Positions 20,516 through 31,727 of a stretch of DNA of 64,000 bases are shown piece after piece; the stretch's first letter is position 1; each line of letters opens with the position of its first letter. Position numbers and translations under genes: made by a program. Under the pieces are notes generated by a model that made no database searches, was not told the origin of the DNA, and worked only from the letters and a program-made list of their open reading frames with translations. The DNA is from Amphiura filiformis (taxonomy: Eukaryota > Echinodermata > Ophiuroidea > Amphilepidida > Amphiuridae): the NCBI RefSeq assembly GCF_039555335.1, contig NC_092647.1, positions 13,995,594 through 14,059,593 on the forward strand, read 5' to 3'.

Positions 20516-21800
20516 ACTCAAAGTAGCCATTCCATTGTTTTCCTTTAGATATCCGTTCGATCAAGTTTTCAAGTTAGTTAATTGTATTCCTGAAGTGATA
20601 TTTAGCATTAATAATTGTGACTTTTAGAAATAAAATTAAAAGAAATCAATTTTATGTTCGTACCAGTTATTTTCTTAGATATCATAAAGGATAAAAAAAT
20701 AAATTATGAATGGAACTTTTGAAACAAAATAAAAAACAGAGATAACTGGTTTAGCTGTTATTGATAATGTGCGTATTTTTAATTAAGTAATTTGTCAAAC
20801 GAAACCGACAAAATGAAAACTCTTGCAAAAGTCCCAAACGAACACGTGTTGGATTTTAATATTCACACATTTGTCACCTTGTTCTACAAATGTCACTAAA
20901 CTGTTAAAAACTTCTTTTCAGCTTTAACGTATCCAAGAAATTCGGATTTTTTCCCCCAGTCCCGAGTGACTTTTATTCCTGGTATAGCTACATGAATAAG
21001 TACGTTGCAGTACCACTTTACAGTGGTACATTTTACCAATTACCACCTCAATAACCTCATCCCAATGGCATACTCCAATAACCTCAATTAAATAATCATA
21101 GTGCAAAATTTGACCTCAAGTTGCAGAGTACGAGTTTTTGTACCCAAAGGTCATTCAATGAATGTACAAATGTATTGGGGTTAAAGAATTGTGCCCCTTA
21201 TAGATGAGCATGTTGTGGATCCTAGTGAAAGTATCAAAATGTTTTATCGACAAGGTGGAAGTATCAAGTCCAAAATTATACCTTCAGTTTTTCAGAAAGA
21301 TTTCCATTGCATTAGCAATATTAAATTAGTATAACAAATAATAACATAGCTAACATTGGCACAGTGGCTCTTAAAATGACATTTCAAGTTTGGGGCAAAA
21401 AAAGTAAATTTAGTTATTTTTACGGAGTGAATCAGAGTGAAACGTCTAACTAATAAAGAGTCATCTGTGCGTAAAATTAATTTGTAAGGTGCAACATCTG
21501 ACGCCAAATTCGACTCCTATATCTAAATTCCTTGTTGTTTTGCGTGTCAAGCGCGATGTGACCAATCGCATATTGTAAAAATCAAAAATTAACAATTCAA
21601 TCTATCGTGCGCGTTACTGCATGACAAATGGTATAGTCTGACTACCTACCATGTAAATGATGTTTCATACTAGATAATGCCCTGACTATTGCCTTAGGAT
21701 ATTTTTTTTATTTTGTTTTGTTAAAATTTTGTTTATTGCTTGTTTTGTCATTTTCCATTATAAGCAAACAATAACGACGTTAATAAAGGAAAGACACAAA
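20516..21800. other. AT-rich spacer, no gene recognised
   Basis: I see no convincing coding frame, RNA gene or bounded repeat here. Confidence 0.6.
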
Positions 21801-23200
21801 CACACATAGGTAATCTTGGTTAACAATAAAATACGCGATATAGCCAGAGTGTGGCCAGAAGACTGGGTTTCATCCGTTTTCATCACAATCCCTAAAAAGG
21901 GTGATTTAACCAACTGTGACAATTATAGAACAATTGCCCTCATCTCACATGCCAGCAAAATTTTGCTGAACATCGTGCTGAACCGCATACAGAACATCCT
22001 GAACTGTGAAATTGCAGAGGAACAAGCAGGGTTCCGCAAAGGAAGGGGAACGCGAGACCAAATCTTCAACCTACAGATGATATTACAGAAGAAATTGGAA
22101 ACAAACATACCAGTCTACATAGCCTTTATTGACTACAAAAAGGCCTTCGACTCAGTCAGCCATCAGATGATGCTGCAGTCCTTGCTTGATATGGGATTTC
22201 CCAGACACATAGTAGCACTTATTCAGTCACTATACAGCACACAGAGAGCTGCAGTGCGAGTTGATGGAGAAATCACTGAATGGTTTAAAATCAAAAGAGG
22301 AGTACGACAAGGTTGTATCATCTCACCGGCCCTGTTTAATGTGTACTCAGAGATCATCATGAGGAAGGCAATCACTGAACAACACAATGGCATCAGCATT
22401 GGTGGAATGAAAATTACAGACTTGAGGTATGCAGATGATGTGGCTCTCCTTGCTGAAAATGAAGATGACCTACAGATGCTGCTGCAAGACGTCTGCAAGG
22501 AAAGTCAAACATACCACCTACAAATGAATGTCAAGAAAACCAAACTCCTGGTGTGTTCCAAGCAGCAAATAAATATGGACATGCAGCTAAATGGTGAACC
22601 AGTGGAACAAGTTAACGATTTCACATATTTAGGTGCTACCTGCTCCAACAACAATGACACCTCAAAGGAGATCCGAAGACGCCTTGCAATAGCAAGAAAC
22701 AAATTCAGTCAAATCCAAAACCTACTCAAAGACCGGTCACTCTCAATCAAAGTCAAAACCAGACTGCTTCAGGCACTCATATTCCCTATTGCAACCTATG
22801 GATGTGAAGCCTGGACCCTGAAGAAGGCAGACACCAAAAAGATCTCAGCCTTTGAACTGTGGTGCTACCGTCGTATCTTGCGTGTCACTTGGCAAGACAA
22901 ACACACCAATGAATGGGTACTTGCCCAGATCGATCCAAAAGTAAGACTCCTGACAACAGTGAGAAAACACAAGCTACAGTACTTTGGTCACGTTGCAAGG
23001 AAAAACACAAGGTAACCGAGGCAGAGGACGTCCACGTACATTATGGGAATCAAACATCATCAAAAATCCTGGACGGGAATGACCACATACACTGCGACCC
23101 AAGCCATACAAGACAGATGCAAATGGAGGCTCATCACAAGACTGGCTGCAACCCACCCCCATGATGAGGATGGTACCTGAGGTGAGGTGAGGTGAGCAGC
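21801..23200 (+). mobile_element. 5'-truncated LINE with reverse transcriptase (RTE-like)
   Basis: The frame 21,816-23,015 encodes 399 residues of reverse transcriptase: PKKGD and NYRTIALIS near the start, FIDYKKAFDSV (about 104-114), GVRQGCIISP (162-171), YADD (205-208), then YLGATCS, EIRRRLAIARNKF, YGCEAWTL and LWCYRRILRV. After a frameshift, GNRGRGRPRTLWE continues in another frame to about 23,090. The element ends with (GGTGA)n-like repeats near 23,177-23,196. The endonuclease half is missing, so it is 5'-truncated and dead. The C-terminal pattern resembles RTE/BovB-type LINEs; the clade is not certain. Confidence 0.85.
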
Positions 23201-23231
23201 AGCAACAACCAACTGAGGGAGCTGTCTTCCC

Positions 23232-23249
23232 TTCCTTGACTCACTTCTT
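23232..23249. repeat. 18-bp direct repeat, left copy
   Basis: TTCCTTGACTCACTTCTT here and at 25,540-25,557. The pair encloses the Penelope-like element and a LINE fragment and may be their target-site duplication. Confidence 0.6.
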
Positions 23250-23544
23250 TCTTCTTTTTTTTATCTTTGGACAGCCATAGTGTTACTGTCTATGATTTAT
23301 TAACATATTACAAAATATAAACTATGGCTGATTTTATGATATAGCCTACATTTTTTTTAACATCAGAAAAGACAGAACAAAACGAACATAGACAACAATG
23401 AAACAGACAAAAGGACAAGTTTCCCATGTTATTTTCATTAGACGTGCACAGAATGTGAAAAAAAAAAGAGGTTTAAAGGCGAGGAAATGCAAATAAAAAT
23501 AGTGATTTTGATTTAAACTTTTGATCCAAACACAAGGAATTAAT

Positions 23545-23600
23545 TCCTACCTCGGAATTTTCAGATGGTACTCCATCTTTCATCAGCGAGTGAGTGACTG
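23545..23600 (-). ncRNA. Candidate hammerhead ribozyme at the 3' side of the Penelope-like element
   Basis: Read on the minus strand: CTCG (23,590-23,587), CTGATGA (23,586-23,580), one unpaired A, a 6-bp stem AGATGG/CCATCT with loop AGTA (23,578-23,563), GAAA (23,562-23,559), AT, then TC (23,556-23,555) and CGAG (23,554-23,551) pairing with CTCG. Two more pairs follow after a 2-base mismatch. All invariant core positions (CUGANGA, GAA, UH) are present. Stem III is nearly absent (AATT), as in minimal hammerheads that work as dimers. Hammerheads are known in Penelope-like elements. Activity is unproven and the extra A is a deviation. Confidence 0.55.
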
Positions 23601-24740
23601 TATCAGGTCGTGATCTTTTTGACCTTTGACCTGATAACAGACTCGTAGACTCCTGAGAGTTTGAACCGGCCCCCGTCTTTGTTGAGAGATGGTTGGTTGG
23701 CTTTGATGTAAACTGCTTCCTTGACTCCACGTTTGAACCACCTGCTGTCCCTATCGAGTATGTGAACTTTATCCAAGTCCACAAAATGTCCAGGAGACTC
23801 GATATGGATGTGGTTTGAGACCTCTGATGCTGTACTGCTGGGCCTCCTATGTTCCTGAAACCGTGTTTTTAAGGAGCGTTCAGTTTCACCAATATAAGAT
23901 TCTTTGCACTGTCCGGTTACAGTCTTGCCCTGGCATGGGATGTAATATACCGGACCTGTAATGTCTTTCTTTTCTGTCTTGTCCTTTGGTGACACTAGGA
24001 TTTGTCTTAGTGTGCGAGTTGGTTTGAAGAACACGCTGACACCGTAATTGCTAAATGTCCTTCTAATAGCTTCAGAGGTGCCTTTGGTGTAGGGTAGCAC
24101 TACGTGGCCTTTATTAGGGCGTTTATCGCCCACGTCACGCGTTTTGTGAGATTTTGGTTGATTCGCTTTATCCAGTGCCCATTTGGGATATCCACATTTC
24201 GCTAGAGCATTGTTGACATGAGATTTCTCGTCCTCGCGATCCTGGTGGTTAGTGACTACAGTATCAGCCCTATGGTACAAAGTTCGGATGACTCCAAGTT
24301 TGTGATCAATGGGGTGATTCGAGGCGAAGTTCAGATATTGATCCGTGTGTGTACTCTTGCGATAGATGGTTACTTTGGTGGATCTGTCTGGTTGAATAAC
24401 GGTGAGCGTATCTAGAAAGGCAAGCGAGTTATTCTCTTCTCCTTCAGTGGTAAATTGAATGTCCTTATCCAGCGAATTGAGATGGTCAGTGAATTCTTGA
24501 GAGTGACACTTCTTAAGTTTACAATAGGTGTCATCTACATAGCGAAACCACCACAGAGGAGGGTGGGGCGCTGTCTCAATAGCTCTCTGTTCAAGATCTT
24601 CCATGTAAATGTCACACAGTATCGGAGAAAGTGGAAGGCCCATGGCCGCACCATGTAACTGTTCGTAATACTCTCCATTGTAGACAAAATACTGTTTAAG
24701 ACAAGCTTCACAGAGTCTAACTATCTGGTCAGGTGACAAT

Positions 24741-25055
24741 AAGCCAAATCGGCATTAGAAGTTTGCAATGCATTGTGGGACAGTTTTTGCATTTTTAGGA
24801 CACTTTGTCCTTTGACCTTTCATGAAAATTGTTTTTTGTACATACAAAATATAATCAAAAAAAGTTTTACTTGAATAAAAACAAATATAAAAAATATATA
24901 TATTATATAAATTAATTATCTAAATATTTTTAATTGTAACATTATTAGAATAATAAAAAAAAAAAAATAATTAGAGTAATTTTCCCGAAATGTCAGAGGT
25001 CAAAGTGTCCTAAATGTGCTCTCAAAAACCGGAAGTCACAGTGGCGATTGGGCTT
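24741..25055. mobile_element. MITE inserted in the Penelope-like element
   Basis: Ends AAGCCAAATCGGCA (left) and AAGCCCAATCGCCA (right, inverted), with a second inverted pair AGGACACTTTG / CAAAGTGTCCT inside. Penelope-like reverse-transcriptase sequence is found on both sides. The target duplication appears to be 2 bp (AT), not certain. Confidence 0.7.
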
Positions 25056-25154
25056 ATTCAGTTCTATCGCCGAGGGCACTATCCTGTTCTAGACGGGAAC
25101 GTACAATCCGAAGTGCCTTGTCAACCGGGACGGACGTGAACAAATAAAAATAGG

Positions 25155-25517
25155 TTGGCAGGCAAATTAACCTCAATCCTCATTGAGGTCAAACGAAAAT
25201 TTCTTAAAATGTTTGCCCAATTTACATTTACTTTCTGCGATCCTATACTCAGTATTAAGTTTCATTCTCACAAAGTTCATAAAAGCTTGGAAACGGGGAG
25301 AGGTCTTTTGAAATTTACATCTATGAATATAAAACTTCAAACATAATACAAGAAAGTTGATTACAGTTCTGTGCTCCGAGTCATAAACATTAATCCCAAA
25401 CATTTTTTGGTAGTTAGAAATTGTAATATTATCACCAGTTTTGCTTTCAATAAATTGGGTCAGACTGTTCCACAAGCATTTGATTTTATCACAATCACAA
25501 AATAAATGCACCAACAA
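25155..25517 (-). mobile_element. LINE fragment, C-terminal zinc-knuckle region
   Basis: About 114 residues starting LVHLFCDCDKIKCLWNSL, the pattern (HLF-x-DC-x5-LW-x2-L) seen after the reverse transcriptase of L1/Tx1-type LINEs, ending at a stop near 25,173. Only this 3' part of the coding region is present. Confidence 0.6.
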
Positions 25518-25539
25518 TTTAAAGTAAAAAGCCCTAAGT

Positions 25540-25557
25540 TCCTTGACTCACTTCTTA
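25540..25557. repeat. 18-bp direct repeat, right copy
   Basis: Exact copy of 23,232-23,249; see that entry. Confidence 0.6.
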
Positions 25558-26276
25558 CAAACAGAAGACAATCTCTGTTCCAAAGGGCTTATTTTTGGAT
25601 CGCATTTGCTCATCTTTTTAACCTATACTATGGGTCGTTTTTGTTTTGTTTTTGTGTTTGTTTTTTGCTTGTTTAGATTATTACTAGCACTATTCGCTAT
25701 CGTAGACATGACGTCATATTGGTGACCCTGGGGCGTTACCATAGCGACCGGATCACGCTTTCATGAGAACCGCAATGGCAATATCAATGTATGGAATTTA
25801 TTTATCAAATGTTTAAATCTGCCAGTCATATTTAAGACCTGAAACCTCATGATTTCATAAGGAAAACATCTAGCAAAAGCTTACTAGACAGTGAAACCCA
25901 TAAGAAATGGCTAAAACTTGATTTTCAAACAGCAGAATATCGACGTATACAGCGTAGATAGCGTTGTATGCAACCGCTTGATCCATCACTACGGAAGTAG
26001 TTGTGACCTCGGCAGGAAGTGACGTCGGACTACGACAGCGAATTGCATGCCAGTCCGAAAACCCGTTAGAGTTAGGGTGTAGGTTAGGGTAAGGGATAGG
26101 GTTAACCCTGACGGGTTTTCTGACTGACGGGGGTTCTATTTCACGGTGTTTCGGACTGACGGGGTGTCCCCTTGCAAGAGCCCAAATTGGCATTTTTAGA
26201 GGCTAGATGAATGGGTCATATTTTTGGATGTTAAGAATGGGTTAAATTTGTTAAATTTGGGTCGATTTTTAACCCA
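25558..26276. other. Spacer with a GGTTAGGG-rich degenerate repeat
   Basis: 26,030-26,165 contains TTAGGGTGTAGGTTAGGG and several near-copies of CCCGTCAG(T)CCGAAA in both orientations, probably a decayed MITE. The rest shows no gene. Confidence 0.5.
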
Positions 26277-26284
26277 CTGTCGGC

Positions 26285-26450
26285 AAGTGGCGTAGCCAGA
26301 GGGCAAAGAGGGCAGCTGCCCCCTGTAAAAAGTCTTCCCCCTTGTCCCCCTCTGTGGGATGGTGGCCCCCGATATATAAGGCCTTTGTACATTTTGACCA
26401 TTTTCTCTCCCCTTTGCCCACCCTCTGAAAAGATGCTGGCTACGCCACTG
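26285..26450. mobile_element. hAT-type MITE, 166 bp, with 8-bp target duplication
   Basis: Ends AGTGGCGTAGCCAG and (inverted) CAGTGGCGTAGCCAGC. Flanked by CTGTCGGC at 26,277-26,284 and 26,451-26,458. 8-bp duplication and CAGTGGCGTAGCC ends are typical of hAT MITEs. Non-coding. Confidence 0.9.
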
Positions 26451-26458
26451 CTGTCGGC

Positions 26459-27410
26459 ACACATGTACCACGTTTGGACCAAGTACCCCCCCCCCCTATA
26501 TGAAAAATGTGATCAAGTAGAGCAATTCGCTCCTAAATTAGTAACATCATCACTCGTTTTACATCTTTAGATACTACATGTATAGGCAGGCCTTATTTAT
26601 ATTTAGATATTACTCCTTTGTTTAGAATTGTTACATCTCTTTAACATTATTATCCGCGGTTGATTTGCTGACAAATCTACCGTGATTAAGATACATGTAA
26701 CTAAGTTGCGACTAATGATTTAACACATTATCTGCCGTAATTCATCGACTTTACCTTTCCCATGAATATATGTTGTTTACGTACAACACAATACATACAA
26801 AAACAAAATTTGTCGCATAGTTGTGAACGACATTGCCTGTGAACCGTAGCACGGAATATTCCACGTGAAATGTGGTTGAAAACTTTACTGCTTACTCTCT
26901 CTTCACGCTGGAGTGGCCGAATTTACGCATCAACTGAAGTGAAACTCTACTTTTGAAATTCCCATTTGAACAAGTTTGGAAGTTAAATACGTCGTGAAAG
27001 TGATGGTAACTGATATGCCTGGTATTGAAATGGTGATTCATTAAATATGCTTGACTCAATACCTGTTTTTAATACTTTGTAGGAGTAGTAAGCATTCAAA
27101 GTAACTAAGGTTGCAGTTGCCACCAAATTATCCTTGAAAAACGCAATCAGAATTACGTTCTTGTTCATTGAGGAACTGAAAGTCTTGTTGAGTCAAGAAT
27201 CATAGAACTTACTAAGAATGATAATTGTCGTTATTGTTGCTGCTGTGTGGTCGTTGTTGTTGTTGTTTACTGTTGTTTTGCTTGTAGTAGATGGTGTTGG
27301 TACAGACGTCGTTCTTGTAGCTTATGCTAACGTTCCCGTTGCTTTGTTGTCATGGTTGTTGTCGTCGTTTTCGTCGTTCTCCTTTCACTATTTACTACTC
27401 ATCTTCACCA
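26459..27410. other. Spacer, no gene recognised
   Basis: AT-rich; ends in a GTTGTTGTTG-rich stretch (27,230-27,400) that keeps a frame open without resembling a protein. Confidence 0.6.
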
Positions 27411-27830
27411 GGGGCGTAGCAAGAGCATCAGGGGCCTATGGACAAGGAGCAGTACGGGCCCTTTTAACCAGGGTGGGATTTAGCCTATACCTTATTGGGC
27501 CCCTGGGCCAGGCCAAAATTTGGAGGCCCGAACTCACGTGCCAAGGAAGGTATATACACTCAAGTCAGTGGCCAAGTTTTGGTTTAACTAATGGGGGACT
27601 AACATATTTTGTTCAATTCAATTTCAGACTATTTTGGCCCCAGATCAACATAAATTTTTTGTATTTGAATGCGCGCGAAGCGCGGACAAATTTACAATGT
27701 TGCCCTATTTTGACCAAAAGACATGCTGTTATTGGGGTTACAAGAAAGATGCATAGGGCAATTTTGGGCCAAAATTGCCCTGGACCCGGGCCCATCTGGC
27801 CCAATGGTATAAAAATCCGGCCCTGCTCTC
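27411..27830. repeat. Decayed MITE sequence (CAGGG...GGATTTA ends)
   Basis: CAGGGGCGTAGCAAGAGC at 27,410 and CAGGGTGGGATTTAGCC near 27,464 resemble hAT-type ends; an inverted CAGGGCCGGATTTTTATACC ends near 27,827. No clear target duplication. Confidence 0.5.
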
Positions 27831-27872
27831 CATTATCAGCCCTTATTTAATTTTCGCCTGAACCCTCGCGGC

Positions 27873-28225
27873 CCATGGACTTCGTCATGGTTAGGTCGCT
27901 GTGGTGTGTTGTTGTGACTATGTCAAGGAAATTGTCATGGTTAGGTCGCTGTGGTTGTGTTGTTGTGACTATGTCAAGGTAATTGTAATGGTTAGGTCCC
28001 TGTGGTTGTGTTGTTGTGGCTATGTCAAGGTAATTGTCATGGTTAGATCGCTGTGGTTGTGCTGTTGTGGCTATGTCAAGGTAATTTTAATGGTTAGATC
28101 GCTGTGGTTGCGTTGTTGTGGCCATTTCAAGGTAATTGTCATGGTTAGGTCTCTGTGGTTGTGTTGGTGTGACTATGTCAAGGTAATTGTCATGGTTAGG
28201 TCGCTGTGGTTGTGTTGTTATGGTT
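27873..28225. repeat. 51-bp minisatellite, about 7 units
   Basis: The unit contains GTCATGGTTAGGTCGCTGTG and GGCTATGTCAAGGTAATT. It encodes MVRSLWLCCCGYVKVIV in one frame only because 51 is a multiple of 3. The same unit has about 36 copies at 36,970-38,825. Confidence 0.9.
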
Positions 28226-28339
28226 GTGTCACGTTTGCGTCTGTCGTTGTGGTTGTTGTTCAGTGCTGTTTTGTGATTTTATTCGTGTCATTCCGGTTTG
28301 CGTCATCACAGATATGTGGTTGAGATTTCATCGTTGTGG

Positions 28340-28970
28340 TCGGCTTGCTTGGTTGCGGTTGCGTGGTTGCGGTTGCGTGGTTGCGGTTGCGTGGTTGCGG
28401 TTGCGTGGTTGCGGTTGCGTGGTTGCGGTTGGGTGGTTGCGGTTGCTTGGTTGCGTGGTTGCGGTTGCGTGGTTGCGGTTGCGTGGTTGCGGTTGCGTGG
28501 TTGCGGTTGCTTGGTTGCGGTTGCGTGGTTGCGGTTGCGTGGTTACGGTTGCGTGGTTGCGGTTGCTTGGTTGCGGTTGCGTGGTTGCGGTTGCGTGGTT
28601 GCGGTTGCGTGGTTGCGGTTGCGTGGTTGCGGTTGCGTGGTTGCGGTTGGGTGGTTGCGGTTGCTTGGTTGCGTGGTTGCGGTTGCGTGGTTGCGGTTGC
28701 GTGGTTGCGGTTGCGTGGTTGCGGTTGCTTGGTTGCGGTTGCGTGGTTGCGGTTGCGTGGTTGCGGTTGCGTGGTTGCGGTTGCTTGGTTGCGGTTGCGT
28801 GGTTGCGGTTGCGTGGTTGCGGTTGCGTGGTTGCGGTTGGGTGGTTGCGGTTGCGTGGTTGCGGTTGCGTGGTTGCGGTTGCGTGGTTGCGGTTGCGTGG
28901 TTGCGGTTGCGTGGTTGCGGTTGCTTGGTTGCGGTTGCGTGGTTGCGGTTGCGTGGTTGCGTGGCTTGGT
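28340..28970. repeat. 14-bp minisatellite, about 45 units
   Basis: Unit GGTTGCGGTTGCGT with variants ending GCTT and GGGT. Since 14 is not a multiple of 3, the three forward frames give the same 14-residue repeat (WLRLRGCGCVVAVA) in different phase and all stay open; not a gene. Linked to the 51-bp array by a linker of about 115 bp that also occurs at 38,826. Confidence 0.95.
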
Positions 28971-29589
28971 TGTCGTTGTGGTTGTTGTGTGATTTTACTT
29001 TGGTGTGCATTTTACCAAATTTGAACAAGTTAAAACTTTGACCCCTGTGTTGGCTTTTACTTGATCTTTACGTGGTAAAGCCCTTTTCATCCCTATCATG
29101 GGCGAACTACCCTATTTTGTAAGTCGATATAGAACAGGGTTTTTAGTCGCCTTAATGTAAATAGACATGCAGCATGCATGCTTCAAATTATTTTATTACA
29201 ATGAGGAAACTTTCAACTTCTCTTATTTCAGCAAATTTGTATATTGTAAAATTGGCAAATTAGAAACAAAATATAGAATTTTGCTGCAGTTTTTGGAAAT
29301 GTTCTACCCCATGACCCATTTTTCAAAATGTTATACCAAAGGTCTCTCTTCTTTCAAATTTTTATACCCAATTACTCCTTTTTCATTTTGTTATAACCAA
29401 TGACCCATTTTTAAAGCATCATTTTATACAAATAGGCCCCTACTAAGCAATGTTAGTAGGCAGATACCTGTTACATTTAAGTTCAAAAGGACTCGGACTT
29501 GGCTCGAACTCGGATACAAATGGACTCGGCTCGGCTGAGTACAAGTTTGTCGTAGCCTTTATAAATATTTGTTTATTACACTTATTATA
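28971..29589. other. Spacer, no gene recognised
   Basis: Contains repeated ACCCATTTTTCA-type phrases (29,310-29,415) and GGACTCGG words (29,487-29,540); nothing else. Confidence 0.6.
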
Positions 29590-29762
29590 TAATTATGTAT
29601 TTTCAAGTTACTTGACACTTTGAAGCCTTCACATATTGCAATATTAACATAAGACTTGTCTTGGGTATGGGCTACAAATTACTTGCATGAAGCCTTTGTT
29701 GCAGCATTGGCGTTTGTACATGATGTACAGGTTCTCTTTCGTATGATTTAGTTCATGATTCT
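29590..29762 (-). pseudogene. Decayed fingers beyond the end of locus E
   Basis: Two finger units on the minus strand are recognisable around GAAGCCTTCACATATTGC and GAAGCCTTTGTTGCAGC, with lost ligands and shifted frames. They are the eroded end of the E array. Confidence 0.65.
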
Positions 29763-30521
29763 TCAAACTACCAATGCCTTTATTGAAATGCAGTCATGTG
29801 TTTTCAAGTTACTTAATTGAGTGAAGCCTTTGTTGTAGTACTGGCATATGAAAGGCTTCTCTTTGGTATGAATTCGTTCATGTGTTTTCATATTACTAGC
29901 CTGTGTGAAGCCTTTGTTGCAATATGAACATGTGTAAGATGTCATTCTGGTATGAATTCGTTCATGTGTTTTCAAGTAACTAGACCGTGTGAAGCCTTTA
30001 TTACAGTATTGACATATGTAAGGCTTCTCTTTCGTATGAACTCGTTCATGTGTTTTCAAGTCACCTGACTGCGTGAAGCCTTTATAGCAGTATTGGCATA
30101 TGTAATGTTTCTCATTGGTATGGATTCGTTCATGTCTTTTCAATTCACCAGACTGTGTGAAGCCTTTATTGCAGTGTTGGCACGTGTAAGGTTTCTCCTT
30201 GGTATGAATTCGTTCGTGTGTCTTCAAGTTACTTGACTGTGTGAAGCCTTTCTTGCAGTATTGGCATTTGTAAGGCTTCTCGTTGGTATGAATTCGTTCA
30301 TGTATTTTCAAGTGACCAGACTCTGTGAAGCTTTTATTGCAATACTGGCATTTGTAAGACTTCTCTTTGGCATGGATTCGTTCATGTCTTTTCAAGCTAC
30401 ATGACTGTGTGAAGCCTTTATTACAGTATTGACATATGTAGGGCTTCTCTTTGGTATGGATTCGTTCATGTCTTTTCAAGCTACATGACTTTGTAAAGCC
30501 TTTATTACAGTATTGACATAT
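29763..30521 (-). pseudogene. C2H2 zinc-finger gene, type 1 (locus E), 3' part
   Basis: Encodes eight complete fingers and a ninth with Tyr for its second Cys (CQYYNKGF) and a shifted end. Helix residues differ from A and F (for example KSCSLKR, QSCSLKR, ESGHLKI). The part is cut from its 5' half by the DNA transposon at 30,522-31,727, inside the finger sequence KPYI|CQYC. Confidence 0.85.
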
Positions 30522-31727
30522 GGTCATGTTTTTTATACTGGGACCCTAAAAAAGGTGGTGCTGTCACATTTTGCTAAATCATTTTGTCTACTTATTCCTA
30601 TATTTTTGCTCAAATTCATCATGAACAAATGGTATTGGTCTTATTTTGAAGATAAATTATTAATCTAATGAATTAATAACAAATACAATTAAACAAATGT
30701 ATTAATTAATTACAACAGCTTAATTAAGTTAATTAGTCAGGGGTGGTGCCGGAAGTGGAGGAGCCGGAAGCGGAGGAGCTCTGTGTAATTCCAATGGGAA
30801 GTTGATGTTCATTAATAAAATTTATGCACTTTGTTGCCTAGTAGAAGTAAAAATGCATTTTGCATAATGTTAATCTTATTTTTTAACTTTCTATAACTAT
30901 AATTGCCTAGTTAATCTTAATGAACTTAGTAATTAAGGATCTAACAAGCTTTTAATTAATGCAGTGGAATGTGGGTCATACAACACAATGGGCTTTCATT
31001 TTGCATGCATGCATATGAAATAAATTTCAATATTGTTTTATCTTTGAAATATGAAATAAATCTTCTAAAAGGAGATTTTTACAGTCAAAGGATTTAATCT
31101 GATGCCATATTGATCTCTGGTTATTGTTAAATAGTTTATTGATGTAGGCTAATTGTACATGTATTGTACATGTACCTTTGTTACTAATTATTCACTGAAT
31201 ATTGATTTTTGGAACACCCTATATAGGAATTGGATATTTAAATTTGATATTATAGCAATTCTGTAAACTATTTTGAATATATCTTCCAAATTTAATGGCA
31301 CTTAGGGAAATTTTACATAAATTAAAAAAAATAATTTACAACTTTTTTTCACACCCTGTATAACACAATGGGCTTAACAAATATAGTGCAAACTATACAT
31401 TTAATGAAAGGACTAACTGTGTACATTCCAAATATCAAGTTCATTTTCCAATTTAATATACTTTGTAGAAATATTGGAGCGGTAAAGAGATTTATTTTTT
31501 TCGGTATTTTTCAATGGAATCACCCTGTATATTTTTTGGTACACCCTGTATATCCATTCAAACTTTACAGATTTGCAATCATGACAATATATGCTTTCTA
31601 AAAATGTATACTTTTACTAGTTTGGGTGAAAACTTTTTGAAATATAATCAGAAATACAAAAAAGGAGTTGATTTTTGACAAATTGCAAGATGTGACACAA
31701 TTGGGTCCCACCTCAAAAAACATGACC
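30522..31727. mobile_element. Non-autonomous DNA transposon, 1.2 kb, inside a zinc-finger gene
   Basis: Ends GGTCATGTTTTTTATACTGG and (inverted) GGTCATGTTTTTTGAGGTGG, then GGGACCC and a weaker match GTCACAT-TTGC, about 50 bp in all. Both flanks read ATAT within CATATG, so the duplication is ATAT or CATATG depending on where the element starts. The interior is AT-rich, has several CACCCTGTATA words, and no transposase. Confidence 0.85.

Larger units (their letters stand above)
23530..25150 (-). mobile_element. Penelope-like element, partial, RT plus GIY-YIG endonuclease
   Basis: The main frame (24,739 down to 23,603) encodes reverse-transcriptase motifs AAMGLPLSP (about 31-39) and RYVDD (66-70), the thumb-like ASNHPIDHKLGVIRTLYHRA, and a C-terminal GIY-YIG nuclease (VYYIPCQGK, SYIGETERSLKTRFQEH). 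An earlier RT motif (LFTSVPVDKAL) lies on the far side of a MITE at 25,060-25,150. The 5' part of the element is absent. Old and inactive by appearance. Clade within Penelope-like elements not assigned. Confidence 0.85.

Noticed and set aside
26040-26110. Telomere-like GGTTAGGG stretch
   Set aside because: Only scattered irregular copies within a decayed repeat; no tandem array.
27218-27850. 210-residue frame with a hydrophobic start
   Set aside because: The hydrophobic part comes from a GTT-rich simple repeat and the rest from decayed MITE sequence.
28206-29041. Long frames (218-272 residues) over the 14-bp array
   Set aside because: The same periodic peptide appears in every forward frame; a repeat artefact.
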